DNA of 14,034 bases, taken from JBOGWY01 sp050694015. Its GTDB lineage: Bacteria > Actinomycetota > CADDZG01 > WHSQ01. Where the stretch lies: assembly GCA_050694015.1 (NCBI GenBank), contig JBOGWY010000203.1:1-14034 (forward strand). The letters run 5' to 3'. Made by a program: the position numbers and the translations under genes. This document shows, in pieces, positions 6,650 to 13,924 of this stretch (its first letter is position 1; each line of letters opens with the position of its first letter). The notes under the pieces are model-generated. The model was given only the letters and a program-made list of their open reading frames with translations, did not search any database and had not been told where the DNA came from.

Positions 6650-6735
6650 ACATCGACGGACAAAACCGGACACTACGAGAAAATAAACATGGATCGGGGC
6701 GGGAATCTCGGGGGCCGCTGGAAAAGTAGTCGAGC

Positions 6736-7143
6736 ATGCTGCAACCAGAGATCGCACCCGCGGGTGCCCGCACGAACAGATGGACGACCCTCCTTGCCGA
6801 CGACGTCCCCGATCTGCGCTTCGTCCTGAAGCTCGCGCTGCAACGGAGTGGACGCTTCGACGTGATCGCGGAGGCGGATAACGGATTTCAGGCGATCGAG
6901 CTTGCGACCACGCACCGGCCCCAGCTCGTCTTACTCGACCTTTACATGCCGAGGATGGACGGCCTCGAGGCGCTCCCACGCATACGGGAACTGCTCCCCG
7001 ATTCGAAGGTGGTCGTCTTCTCGGGGATGGCGGAGGTGTTTTCGGAATCCGTCCTCGCCGCGGGTGCATCCGGCGTCATCGTCAAGGGCGTGGCCACGTC
7101 CGAACTGATCCAGCGACTTACGGACATCGTGAGCGCGCACTAA
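6736..7143 (+). CDS. Stand-alone response-regulator receiver domain (CheY-like)
   Basis: 135 residues forming one receiver domain and nothing else. Conserved residues are all present: acidic pair D22-D23, phosphoacceptor D68 in LLDLYMPRMDG, S96 at the switch position and K117 in VKG. There is no output domain, so it should act by protein-protein contact or phosphotransfer. The ATG has only a weak ribosome binding site, and about 16 residues precede the first strand, slightly longer than usual. No histidine kinase lies nearby. The SRPBCC gene starts 9 bp downstream and is probably co-transcribed. A TTA leucine codon at 6931-6933 sits two codons before the phosphoacceptor. Confidence 0.92.
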   Translation: MLQPEIAPAGARTNRWTTLLADDVPDLRFVLKLALQRSGRFDVIAEADNGFQAIELATTHRPQLVLLDLYMPRMDGLEALPRIRELLPDSKVVVFSGMAEVFSESVLAAGASGVIVKGVATSELIQRLTDIVSAH

Positions 7144-7152
7144 CGTTCCGTC

Positions 7153-7623
7153 GTGGGCACCTTCGCGATCAGCTCGGCACTCGGCGCGGCGCGTGAAGTG
7201 GTGTGGCGTCACGCTACGACCCCGATCGGCATCAACAGCGAGCTGTGGCCGTGGCTGAGGATGACGCTCCCCCGCGGAGTCGACGACATCTCCATCGACA
7301 ACGTGCCGCTCGGCGAGACCATCGGACGTAGCTGGATACTGCTCTTCGGTCTGGTGCCCGTCGACTACGACGACCTCAAGCTGGAGGAGCTCGAAGAAGG
7401 TCGTCGCTTTCTGGAACGATCCAAGACCTCGACGATGCGCGTGTGGCAACACGAGCGCAGGTTCATCGATCGCGGCTCGGGATGCATCGTCGAAGATCGC
7501 CTCGCGTTCGCACCGAAGTGGCTTCTCGCACTGGTGCCCGGCATCGAGACAGTCACTGGTGCGATCGTCGCAGCGATCTTCCGGCATCGTCACCGTCGCC
7601 TAAAGCGACTGTTCGGCGGCTAG
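7153..7623 (+). CDS. SRPBCC/START-like domain protein
   Basis: 156 residues, GTG start 9 bp after the receiver stop with no clear ribosome binding site, suggesting coupling to the gene before. The order of elements fits the SRPBCC (polyketide cyclase/START-like) fold: an opening strand with EVVWRHATTPIGINSELWPWLRM, mid strands around ILLFGLVPVDYDDL, paired strands MRVWQHERRFIDRG and CIVEDRLAFAPKW, and a long C-terminal helix (VTGAIVAAIFRHRHRRLKRLF). Members bind lipids or other hydrophobic ligands, or transport and cyclise them; the ligand here is unknown. No signal peptide. It converges on the first RTX gene with 14 bp between stops. Confidence 0.8.
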   Translation: MGTFAISSALGAAREVVWRHATTPIGINSELWPWLRMTLPRGVDDISIDNVPLGETIGRSWILLFGLVPVDYDDLKLEELEEGRRFLERSKTSTMRVWQHERRFIDRGSGCIVEDRLAFAPKWLLALVPGIETVTGAIVAAIFRHRHRRLKRLFGG

Positions 7624-7637
7624 AAGCTGCGCGTTAC

Positions 7638-8771
7638 CTAGTCGACCGGGCGTTCACAGCGAACGCGCCTCTCGCCTCTACACCAGTCGTCTCCGGTGCC
7701 CCCATCCAGGTAGTCCCGGCCGTCGTAACCGTTGAGCGTGTCGTTGCCACCGCGCCCCAAGATCCGGTCCGCCCCGATATAACCGAGAAGGTTGTTGCGT
7801 CCCCCGGTCCCGATGATCACGTCGTCACGCGCGGAGCCCCAGACATCCTCGACGCCGCGTATCTCGTCGTCGCCTTGGCCCGAGATGGTCCCGCGACGCA
7901 GGTTCACCTCGACCGCGGGACTCCCCCGAAGATCAAGCAACTCGCGGCCTCGGCCCCCCTCGATGAGGTCGTTACCGGCCCCACCGGCCCCCTCGAAACG
8001 GTCGTCTCCCCCACCACCGATGAGGGTGTCGTTACCGTCGTCGCCCCAGATCCAGTCGCCGGTGCCGCGGCCGCGGATCAGGTCATCGCCGCGGAAGCCG
8101 CGGAAGGTCTCGCCGTCGCCGCCGCCGAGCAGCACGTCGTCGTAGATCGAGCCGTGGTACTCATCGATGTTCCTGAAGGTGTCGCGGCCCCATCCCGTTG
8201 CGACATTCGCCCTCACGTCGATACGCACGCTGTTCGTCGCGTCGGAATAGCTCGCGTAGTCCTCGTGGTCGCCGTTCTCATCGGAACTCGTCACGCCCAC
8301 GATCCGGTCGTTGCCGAGGCCCCCGTGAAGCGCGTCGGAGCCGTAGTCGGCGTAGGGGTTGAAGCTGTATCCCGCATTTCCTATGAGGTGATCGTTGCCT
8401 CCGCCGCCGTAAACGCGCCCACCCCCGTCGAGCAGGTCGTCGCCGGGACCGCCGTAGACGTATCCGGCGTTGGAGAGATGGTCGTTGCCGGGTCCTCCGT
8501 AGACCCGGCCGTATCTCTCCGAAGTGTCACGTCCCGGTCCGGCACAGACGAGATCGTCGGCGCCGATGTTGAGGATCCGATCGGCGCCGTCACGAGCCAC
8601 GATGACGTCCCGGCCCTTGGTCGCGGTCAGCCGGTCGTCGCCGCGCGTCCCGACCATCGTTGCCCGCTTTCCCTTGCACGTGGGGGTCCCGGCGAGCGCC
8701 TGTTGCGGAACCGCCACGAGAGCCGTGACGAAAACGGGGACGATGAAGCCTCGTACGAGTCGATAGAACAT
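7638..8771 (-). CDS. Secreted RTX-type calcium-binding repeat protein (copy 1)
   Basis: 377 residues. Sec signal peptide: basic start, hydrophobic core, ALA before residue 28. The mature protein is nearly all hemolysin-type nonapeptide repeats (GGxGxDxLx), e.g. GGPGNDHL, GGPGDDLL, GGGGNDHL and GGLGNDRI, which fold into a calcium-filled parallel beta-roll. A non-repeat insert at about 173-214 (ASYSDATNSVRIDV ... GRDTF ... HGSIYDDVL) is typical of these rolls. C32 and C76 cap the N-terminus, C364 and C372 the C-terminus, so disulfides may close both ends. The ATG has AAGGAGG 4 bases upstream. No type I secretion signal or protease domain is seen, so this is probably a surface or matrix protein. 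It follows its paralogue by 37 bp, probably in one operon. Confidence 0.92.
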   Translation of the reverse strand: MFYRLVRGFIVPVFVTALVAVPQQALAGTPTCKGKRATMVGTRGDDRLTATKGRDVIVARDGADRILNIGADDLVCAGPGRDTSERYGRVYGGPGNDHLSNAGYVYGGPGDDLLDGGGRVYGGGGNDHLIGNAGYSFNPYADYGSDALHGGLGNDRIVGVTSSDENGDHEDYASYSDATNSVRIDVRANVATGWGRDTFRNIDEYHGSIYDDVLLGGGDGETFRGFRGDDLIRGRGTGDWIWGDDGNDTLIGGGGDDRFEGAGGAGNDLIEGGRGRELLDLRGSPAVEVNLRRGTISGQGDDEIRGVEDVWGSARDDVIIGTGGRNNLLGYIGADRILGRGGNDTLNGYDGRDYLDGGTGDDWCRGERRVRCERPVD

Positions 8772-8781
8772 GCTGCCTCCT

Positions 8782-8811
8782 TAGGGATCAGATAACCCGC
8801 AACGGTCCCTA
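8782..8811 (-). promoter_or_regulatory. Intercistronic hairpin between the two RTX genes
   Basis: TAGGGATC (8782-8789) and GGTCCCTA (8804-8811) can pair as 8 bp with one G-T wobble around 14 bases. It overlaps the stop codon of the upstream RTX gene and ends about 11 bases before the start codon of the next one, so it could adjust processing, stability or relative expression of the two cistrons. No T run follows, so it is a weak terminator at most. Confidence 0.4.
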
Positions 8812-9972
8812 GGGCCGCTCACAGTCGATACGTCGCTCCGACCCCCAACAAGCGTCGTTGCCGCCTCCGCCGTCTGCTACATCTCGGCCGCGCCACGCGC
8901 TGAGGCGATCGGGCCCTCCGCGTCCGAACAATCTGTCGTCGCCTTCGTTGGCGAAGATCTCGTTAGGTGCCCCGTTCCCACGAAGCACGTCGTCGCGGCG
9001 CGAACCCTCGATGCTCTCCACACCTCTGATCCGGTCGTCACCTTCGCCACTGGCGAAACCCTTCGAGAGATCGACCACCACAGGCGTTTCCGAGAAGTAA
9101 TAAATGATCCAGTCCGCTAACGAAGGTCCCAGATCACCGTGCGGGCCACCCGAGATCACGTCACGTCCGGGACCGGGGGACAGGAAGTCGGTGCCCCCGT
9201 GCCCGTAGAGCCGGTCGTTCCCTTCGCCGCCCGACAAACCATCGGATCCATCCCGCGCGTAGATCACGTCGTTCCCGCGGAAACCGGTGAAACTCTCGCT
9301 TGCGGAAGTACCGATCAGAACGTCGTCATAGATCGATCCGTGGTAGCTCTCGAACCCCTCGAAGGTGTCGCGACCGAAACTGCGCGTCACGCCCGCAGCG
9401 ACATCTAACCGCACCCCGCGTGGCGCATCGGAATAGCTGAGGATGTCGGGATAGGGGCCGTTTTCGTCATCGGGATTCGTGATACCGATGAGCTCGTCGT
9501 CGCCGGCTCCCCCGTGAAGGGTGTCCGATCCGTAGTCGTGACCGTCGGCGCCGTCGCCGCTGTAGTCCAGGCTGCCGATCAGACGATCGTTGCCGCCGTC
9601 GCCGTAGAGCCGACCGCCACCGTCGATCAGGTCACGCCCCGGGCCCCCATGGACGAGACGCGTCGATGGGATCTCGTCGTTCCCGCGTCCTCCGAAGATC
9701 ACCGAGTGGTGGACGTCGACGTAGTCATCGCCCGCGCCGGCGCACACAAGGTCCTCGCCCCCGCGGTAGCCGACCCGATCGTTACCGCCGCGCGCAACGA
9801 TGACGTCATTCCCGGTCGTGCCGTTGATCGTGTCGGATCGCTCCGTGCCCACGATCGTGGCTCGCCGACCGTCGCAGAGCGGCGTTCCCGCGCGCGCGGC
9901 CCCCGTTGGGCCGACGACGGATATGACACCGCCCAGCAGTAACGCCAACCCGATAGCCATTGCTCGATCCAA
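8809..9972 (-). CDS. Secreted RTX-type calcium-binding repeat protein (copy 2)
   Basis: 387 residues and clearly a paralogue of the neighbouring RTX gene along its whole length: same mature N-terminus (GTPLCDGRRATIVGT), same DLVCAG, the same insert with GRDTFEGFESYHGSIYDDVL, and the same ending CERP. The start is TTG at 9972, chosen because AGGAGG lies 6 bases upstream; the ATG four codons later would be too far from it. The signal peptide ends at ARA (residue 28). Repeats such as GGRGNDEI, GGPGRDLI, GGAGDDEL and GGEGNDRL build the calcium beta-roll. C33/C77 and C375/C384 are the matching cysteine pairs. First gene of the presumed two-gene operon; an 11-bp tandem repeat lies just upstream. 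Confidence 0.92.
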   Translation of the reverse strand: MDRAMAIGLALLLGGVISVVGPTGAARAGTPLCDGRRATIVGTERSDTINGTTGNDVIVARGGNDRVGYRGGEDLVCAGAGDDYVDVHHSVIFGGRGNDEIPSTRLVHGGPGRDLIDGGGRLYGDGGNDRLIGSLDYSGDGADGHDYGSDTLHGGAGDDELIGITNPDDENGPYPDILSYSDAPRGVRLDVAAGVTRSFGRDTFEGFESYHGSIYDDVLIGTSASESFTGFRGNDVIYARDGSDGLSGGEGNDRLYGHGGTDFLSPGPGRDVISGGPHGDLGPSLADWIIYYFSETPVVVDLSKGFASGEGDDRIRGVESIEGSRRDDVLRGNGAPNEIFANEGDDRLFGRGGPDRLSAWRGRDVADGGGGNDACWGSERRIDCERP

Positions 9973-9985
9973 TGCCCGCCTCCTA

Positions 9986-10007
9986 GATCACTCGTCGATC
10001 ACTCGTC
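9986..10007. repeat. Perfect 11-bp tandem repeat upstream of the RTX operon
   Basis: GATCACTCGTC occurs twice with no spacer. The 11-bp period is about one DNA helical turn, which would put both copies on the same face, as in direct-repeat operators. It lies 14-35 bp upstream of the TTG start of the first RTX gene, in the 165-bp divergent region shared with the LVIVD gene. Confidence 0.6.
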
Positions 10008-10136
10008 TTCCGGTCACTAGACGGGTCGAGACGGCGGAACGCTGCTTGCCCTGCATGCGGAAGCCGAGGCCCCGCCGAGCGTCCGCCCGGAGCAGGAGGA
10101 GGCCGCCCGGGCCCGAAAGCCTGTCGTAGCGAACGA

Positions 10137-11582
10137 ATGACTGACGACGACGCGGGGGTGATATTGAACCGCTTCCAGGTGCTCTGCCTTGCGACGCTGC
10201 TCGCGGTGTCGCCGATCCTCTTGCCCGGCGCGGGCGTCGACGCCGGGCCGCGCCGGGTCAACCACTACGAGACCACGCCCGGCGTCAGATGCGGACCCGG
10301 CTCCCGTCCCGAGGGCCCCGTCCAAGGTCGGGTGCCGCGCAAGGATCACGAGAGCGGCCGTGCCCAGAAGGGCTACTTCTGCAATACCCAACAGGTCGCG
10401 AAGTTCGGCAACTCCGGCGGCTACCGCGTCCACCGCTACATCGACGAGAAGGGGCACGAGTGCGCCTTCTTCGACTCGACGCTGCTTTATCCAACGAACG
10501 CGGTGTCCAACACCGAAAAAGGTCCCGGCGTGATCGTGCTCGACATGTCAAACCCGAGGAAGCCGGTGCAGACGGCGAACCTGGTGACGCCGGCGATGCA
10601 GTCGCCGCACGAGTCGTTCAGCTTGAACGAGAAACGCGGCCTGATCGGCGCCGTGATGGGCTACCCAACGTTTCAGCCGGGCTTCGTGGATATCTACAGC
10701 GTGAAAGAGGACTGCCGTCACCCCGAGTTGATGTCGAGCACGCCCGTCGGACTGATCGGGCACGAAGGCAACTTCGCGCCCGACGGCAAGACCTATTGGT
10801 CGTCGGGGATCGGGATACTTACCGCGGTCGACATCACCGACCCGCGTACGCCGAGCGTCGTCGCCTTCGAATCCGACTACCGCTTCCACGGGCTCAACAT
10901 CAGCAATGACGGCACACGCCTCTACGCCGCCGACCTCGGGAGCAACGAACAGCAGGGAGGACCTGACGGAACGTCGGGCCTGACGATCCTCGACGTCGGC
11001 GAGGTCCAAAGGCGGAAACCCGATCCCGAGATCAAGTTCGTCAGCCACCTGACGTGGCCGACGGTGAGCATCCCGCAGACGGCGATACCGGTCACGATCG
11101 ACGGCCACCCGTACGTCGTCGAGATCGACGAGTTCGGAGGCGGCGCAACGGTGGGCGCGGGACGGATCATCGACATCTCGGACGAGGTCAGGCCGTTCAT
11201 CGTTTCGAATCTGCGTCTCGAGGTGAACAACCCGGACCATCAGGAGGGACCACAATCGGAGGATCCCGGCGCGTCGAGCGGGCTGCAGGGTTACGACGGG
11301 CACTACTGCGCGGTGCCGAAGCGCGCCGACCCCGGCATCGTCGCCTGCAGTTTCATCGTGTCCGGGTTGCGAGTGTTTGATATCCGCGACCCGTATCAGC
11401 CACGTGAGATTGCCTACTTCAACCGCGCGCCGGACCCGAATGCGGCCGGCTACCGTGGCAGCTATGCCATGTCGGGCCCGGCATTCGCCGCGGAGCGCGG
11501 CGAGATCTGGTACACGGACGGTTACAGCGGTTTCTACAACGTCAAGGTCACGAACGACGTGTGGCCCTTCAACCGTTCATGA
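10137..11582 (+). CDS. Secreted LVIVD-repeat (beta-propeller) protein
   Basis: 481 residues. Repeated short strands of the LVIVD type (GVIVLDMSNPRKPV; ILTAVDITDPRTPSVVAF; RIIDISDEVRPFIVSNL; LRVFDIRDPYQPREIAYF) predict a beta-propeller outside the cell. Blade-like motifs include HESFSLNEKRGLI, GHEGNFAPDGKTYW and HGLNISNDGTRLYAADLG, each beginning with His. A hydrophobic segment at about 12-31 is a signal peptide with cleavage near VDA-G. The ATG at 10137 gives an unusually acidic start (MTDDD) and lacks a good ribosome binding site; GTG 10158 gives a more normal signal peptide, so the true start may be 21 bp further in. Function unknown; such proteins are common in exported proteomes. Its end overlaps the convergent monooxygenase gene by 14 bp. 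Confidence 0.87.
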   Translation: MTDDDAGVILNRFQVLCLATLLAVSPILLPGAGVDAGPRRVNHYETTPGVRCGPGSRPEGPVQGRVPRKDHESGRAQKGYFCNTQQVAKFGNSGGYRVHRYIDEKGHECAFFDSTLLYPTNAVSNTEKGPGVIVLDMSNPRKPVQTANLVTPAMQSPHESFSLNEKRGLIGAVMGYPTFQPGFVDIYSVKEDCRHPELMSSTPVGLIGHEGNFAPDGKTYWSSGIGILTAVDITDPRTPSVVAFESDYRFHGLNISNDGTRLYAADLGSNEQQGGPDGTSGLTILDVGEVQRRKPDPEIKFVSHLTWPTVSIPQTAIPVTIDGHPYVVEIDEFGGGATVGAGRIIDISDEVRPFIVSNLRLEVNNPDHQEGPQSEDPGASSGLQGYDGHYCAVPKRADPGIVACSFIVSGLRVFDIRDPYQPREIAYFNRAPDPNAAGYRGSYAMSGPAFAAERGEIWYTDGYSGFYNVKVTNDVWPFNRS

Positions 11583-12720
11583 CCGCGCGCGCTATTCGAC
11601 GTGCGTCGATACCTAGCTCCCTCAGGTTCCCACTGATGGGGTTCGAGTACCCGATGAAATAGAGGTTTGGGGCGCGCGGATGCGTGACGTCCCCGTGGAC
11701 GGTCGGGTTTCCTTTGCCGTTGAGAACGCCGAGGTGTCCCACGAGGGGCTCGAGTCCCCTGCGAAATCCTGTTGCCGCGATCACGGCATCGGGGGTTACG
11801 CGCTGCCCGCCCTCGAGGCTGACCTCGCCCTGTGCGAAGTGTTGGACCGCGGGTACGACTCTGATCTTTCCCTTCTTGAGTGCTCGGATGAGACCAACGT
11901 CGAGGATCGGGATCCGTTCTTCGTTGAGGACGCGGGTATAGAGACCACGTTTGGGGGACGGCATCCCATATCGCGACAGGTCCCCCACTGTGATGCGTTG
12001 TGTCGCTCCAGCGATCCTGTCGACGGCACCCACAGGAAGCTTTCGAAGAAGAACACCGATCACTTGTGTCGGGATACCGGCGAGTTGACGACGCAGGATG
12101 TTCGGCGGGGTCCTGACCGACAACCACACCGTTCGCGCCCCGTTTTCAAGCAGATCGACGGCGATCTCGGCGCCCGAGTTGCCGGCCCCCACCACGAGCA
12201 CGTCCCTACCCTTGTAAACGGCCCCGGTTCGATAAGCGCTCGAGTGCAACAACTCTCCGTGGAAACCCGCCGCGCCCCGCCAGTCGGGGATGACAGGGTC
12301 GCGGTTGTATCCCGTCGCGAGCGCCACCGCGTCGGCCTGTAGCGGACCGTCGTCGGTTTCGACGGTCCAGGCCGCGCCGGCGCGGTGCACAGAGATGACC
12401 TCGACACCGAGCCGCACCCGCAGTTGGTGTCTAACTGCGTAGTTCTCCAGGTACCGCACCACTCCGTCGCGTGCTACCCACCTCCCCTCTCCGCGACGGA
12501 TGTGTGTGTACGGCAAGCCCGAGAGCCACCGAACGGTGTGTAGATGGAGCCGGTCGTAATGTGCCTTCCAGCTGGCTCCTATCTCTTCGGCTTTTTCGAG
12601 GACGAGCGCATCGATCCCCTTTGCCTTCAAGACCGCGGCCACAGCGAGACCCGCGGGCCCTCCACCAACAACGACTACTCGCTCGCGTGCGGCGCGAGCC
12701 ACGTGACCGACGTCGCTCAT
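11569..12720 (-). CDS. Flavin-containing monooxygenase-like FAD/NADPH oxidoreductase
   Basis: 383 residues. FAD Rossmann loop GGGPAGLA (GxGxxG, residues 19-24), the FMO fingerprint FHGELLHSSAY (153-163, FxGxxxHSxxY), a second nucleotide loop GAGNSGAE (178-185) for NADPH, and two ATG hinge motifs (ATGYN 135-139, ATGFR about 316-320). This is the layout of class B flavoprotein monooxygenases near the plant YUCCA/bacterial FMO branch, which oxygenate soft nucleophiles or decarboxylate 2-oxo acids; the substrate is not predictable. The frame extends to 12768, but the ATG at 12720 begins the family N-terminus and leaves 65 bp to the divergent gene; neither start has a strong ribosome binding site. 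The soluble enzyme overlaps the LVIVD gene tail-to-tail by 14 bp. Confidence 0.93.
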   Translation of the reverse strand: MSDVGHVARAARERVVVVGGGPAGLAVAAVLKAKGIDALVLEKAEEIGASWKAHYDRLHLHTVRWLSGLPYTHIRRGEGRWVARDGVVRYLENYAVRHQLRVRLGVEVISVHRAGAAWTVETDDGPLQADAVALATGYNRDPVIPDWRGAAGFHGELLHSSAYRTGAVYKGRDVLVVGAGNSGAEIAVDLLENGARTVWLSVRTPPNILRRQLAGIPTQVIGVLLRKLPVGAVDRIAGATQRITVGDLSRYGMPSPKRGLYTRVLNEERIPILDVGLIRALKKGKIRVVPAVQHFAQGEVSLEGGQRVTPDAVIAATGFRRGLEPLVGHLGVLNGKGNPTVHGDVTHPRAPNLYFIGYSNPISGNLRELGIDARRIARAVMNG

Positions 12721-12785
12721 ACGGCAAGATGATGGCACTAAGCTGCCACCCGGCGGCCGCAGGACCACCCCGCGAGGCGGCGAAC

Positions 12786-13604
12786 GTGACTTCCATGAAG
12801 ACCAGACTGCTCGCGGTGGCGGTCCTCAGCTGTATCTCGGTGGGCTCTCTAGCACTTCCCGGCGCTGCGGGAGAGGGGCGATCGATGCCCCGCAACGCGG
12901 CTAAGAGGACGTCATACGCGGCCTACAACTACGTGGCGGGATCCAGCGACGAAGGCGTCACCTACAACGTCTACACACCCGTCGTGTTCGATGTCGGCGC
13001 GCGTGAGCGATGGGCCACGATCACGATCCACGACGACAGCGGCCTGCCGGTCCCTGCCGAGCTGGGTCAGGACCACGACGGGGACGGCATCGCCGAGGAA
13101 ACACGATCGATCTGCGGAACGACCGGGAAGCCTATGAACATCATGCCGAGGCACGATCTCGTGGTCACTGTTCAGCCGGGGCCCTGCACCGATCAAGGCG
13201 GTGTCGCGACGGCCGGTTACATCCAGGCCGACCTGTTCTCTCCATCGAGCGGCAAGCCCGCGCCGCCGCGGGTCGAGCGCGTAGAGGAACTCACGTACAC
13301 GGGGCCTGACTATTACGAAACTGGAGACGGCGGCTTCTCGTTGGGATCCCACCGCATCGACACGTACTCCGAAGAGCGTTACGTGACGCTCGATACGACC
13401 GACGCGAGCGGATACCCCACCCACGTGATCGTGTACATCGACAATGGGCCAGCCGTGGAGGTGTGCGGTGAGACGACCAAAGCGATCGAGTTCCCCGCCG
13501 GAGGGGACCTATTCGTCGAGGTTGATCCCTCCCCATGCTCCGACGGAACGCCGGCGGCAGCTACCACCGGGACCCTCGAGGTCGTGCTCGCGAACGTCCC
13601 CTGA
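12786..13604 (+). CDS. Secreted two-domain protein with EF-hand-like loop
   Basis: 272 residues from GTG 12786 (GAGG 8 bases upstream; the ATG three codons later is an alternative). The same frame is open back to 12471, but that part lies over the monooxygenase gene. A signal peptide covers about residues 1-28 (KTRLLAVAVLSCISVGSLALPGAAG). The mature part is an internal duplication: residues about 58-150 and 171-268 align, sharing ER(W/Y)xT, DxSGxP, a CG-x-T motif, DLxVxVxPxPCxD and a small-residue strand. Each copy has two cysteines exactly 24 apart (C110/C134, C227/C251), probably a disulfide. The first copy alone carries DHDGDGIAEE (96-105), a DxDxDG calcium-loop pattern. The fold looks all-beta; family not recognised. 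It converges on tRNA-Asp with 7 bp between. Confidence 0.85.
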   Translation: MTSMKTRLLAVAVLSCISVGSLALPGAAGEGRSMPRNAAKRTSYAAYNYVAGSSDEGVTYNVYTPVVFDVGARERWATITIHDDSGLPVPAELGQDHDGDGIAEETRSICGTTGKPMNIMPRHDLVVTVQPGPCTDQGGVATAGYIQADLFSPSSGKPAPPRVERVEELTYTGPDYYETGDGGFSLGSHRIDTYSEERYVTLDTTDASGYPTHVIVYIDNGPAVEVCGETTKAIEFPAGGDLFVEVDPSPCSDGTPAAATTGTLEVVLANVP

Positions 13605-13611
13605 TTGGTTG

Positions 13612-13686
13612 CGCCCCTGACCGGACTTGAACCGGCGACCTTCACCTTGACAGGGTGACGAGCACTCCAGACTGCTCCACAGGGGC
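13612..13686 (-). tRNA. tRNA-Asp (GTC)
   Basis: On the minus strand: acceptor GCCCCTG pairs with CAGGGGC, D arm GAGC...GCTC, anticodon stem TCACC/GGTGA with loop CTGTCAA giving anticodon GTC, T arm GCCGG-TTCAAGT-CCGGT, and discriminator G, as expected for Asp. No CCA is encoded. TAGCCT about 15-20 bases upstream is a weak -10 candidate. Confidence 0.96.
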
Positions 13687-13780
13687 TCAGGAGTGAGAGA
13701 GGCTAACAGACACCCCCGGCCCTCGGCCTCAGGTTTTCCGCACCGAAGCCGTTGAATAGACTGCGCCTCCAGCCATGCCG

Positions 13781-13856
13781 GGCGAGGTAGCTCAGTTGGT
13801 AGAGCACGCGACTGAAAATCGCGGTGTCGGCAGTTCGATTCTGCCCCTCGCCACCA
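13781..13856 (+). tRNA. tRNA-Phe (GAA), CCA encoded
   Basis: Acceptor GGCGAGG pairs with CCTCGCC, D arm GCTCAGTTGGTAGAGC, anticodon stem CGCGA/TCGCG with loop CTGAAAA giving anticodon GAA, T arm GGCAG-TTCGATT-CTGCC, discriminator A followed by an encoded CCA (13854-13856). TAGACT at 13757-13762 is a plausible -10 element. It diverges from tRNA-Asp across 94 bp. Confidence 0.96.
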
Positions 13857-13864
13857 GACGCGGA

Positions 13865-13888
13865 AACGGACGCTCGAAGGCGTCCGTT
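13865..13888 (+). terminator. Terminator-like hairpin after tRNA-Phe
   Basis: AACGGACGC and GCGTCCGTT form a perfect 9-bp stem around TCGAAG, starting 8 bases after the tRNA 3' end. No clear T run follows on the plus strand, so termination may be imperfect. It could also act on the opposing bldC transcript. Confidence 0.5.
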
Positions 13889-13899
13889 CCGAAAACTCT

Positions 13900-13915
13900 G
13901 TCTCGTTACCGAGAC
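13900..13915 (-). terminator. Terminator-like hairpin after the bldC-like gene
   Basis: GTCTCG and CGAGAC form a 6-bp stem around 4 bases, 9 bases past the bldC-like stop codon. On the minus strand it is followed, after 5 bases, by TTTT. Short, but in the right place. Confidence 0.45.
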
Positions 13916-13924
13916 TCTCAACTT

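Noticed and set aside
7443..8795. A 450-codon open frame on the plus strand opposite the first RTX gene
   Set aside because: It is a shadow of the GC-rich repeat gene: its composition is Val/Ala/Pro-rich without domain features, while the minus frame has a signal peptide, RTX repeats and a strong ribosome binding site.
12721..12768. Upstream GTG start for the monooxygenase
   Set aside because: It adds 16 residues before the normal family N-terminus and takes up most of the space shared with the divergent gene.
12471..12785. Extended N-terminus of the two-domain secreted protein
   Set aside because: It would overlap the divergent monooxygenase gene, is low-complexity and Arg-rich, and would bury the signal peptide at 12786-12870.
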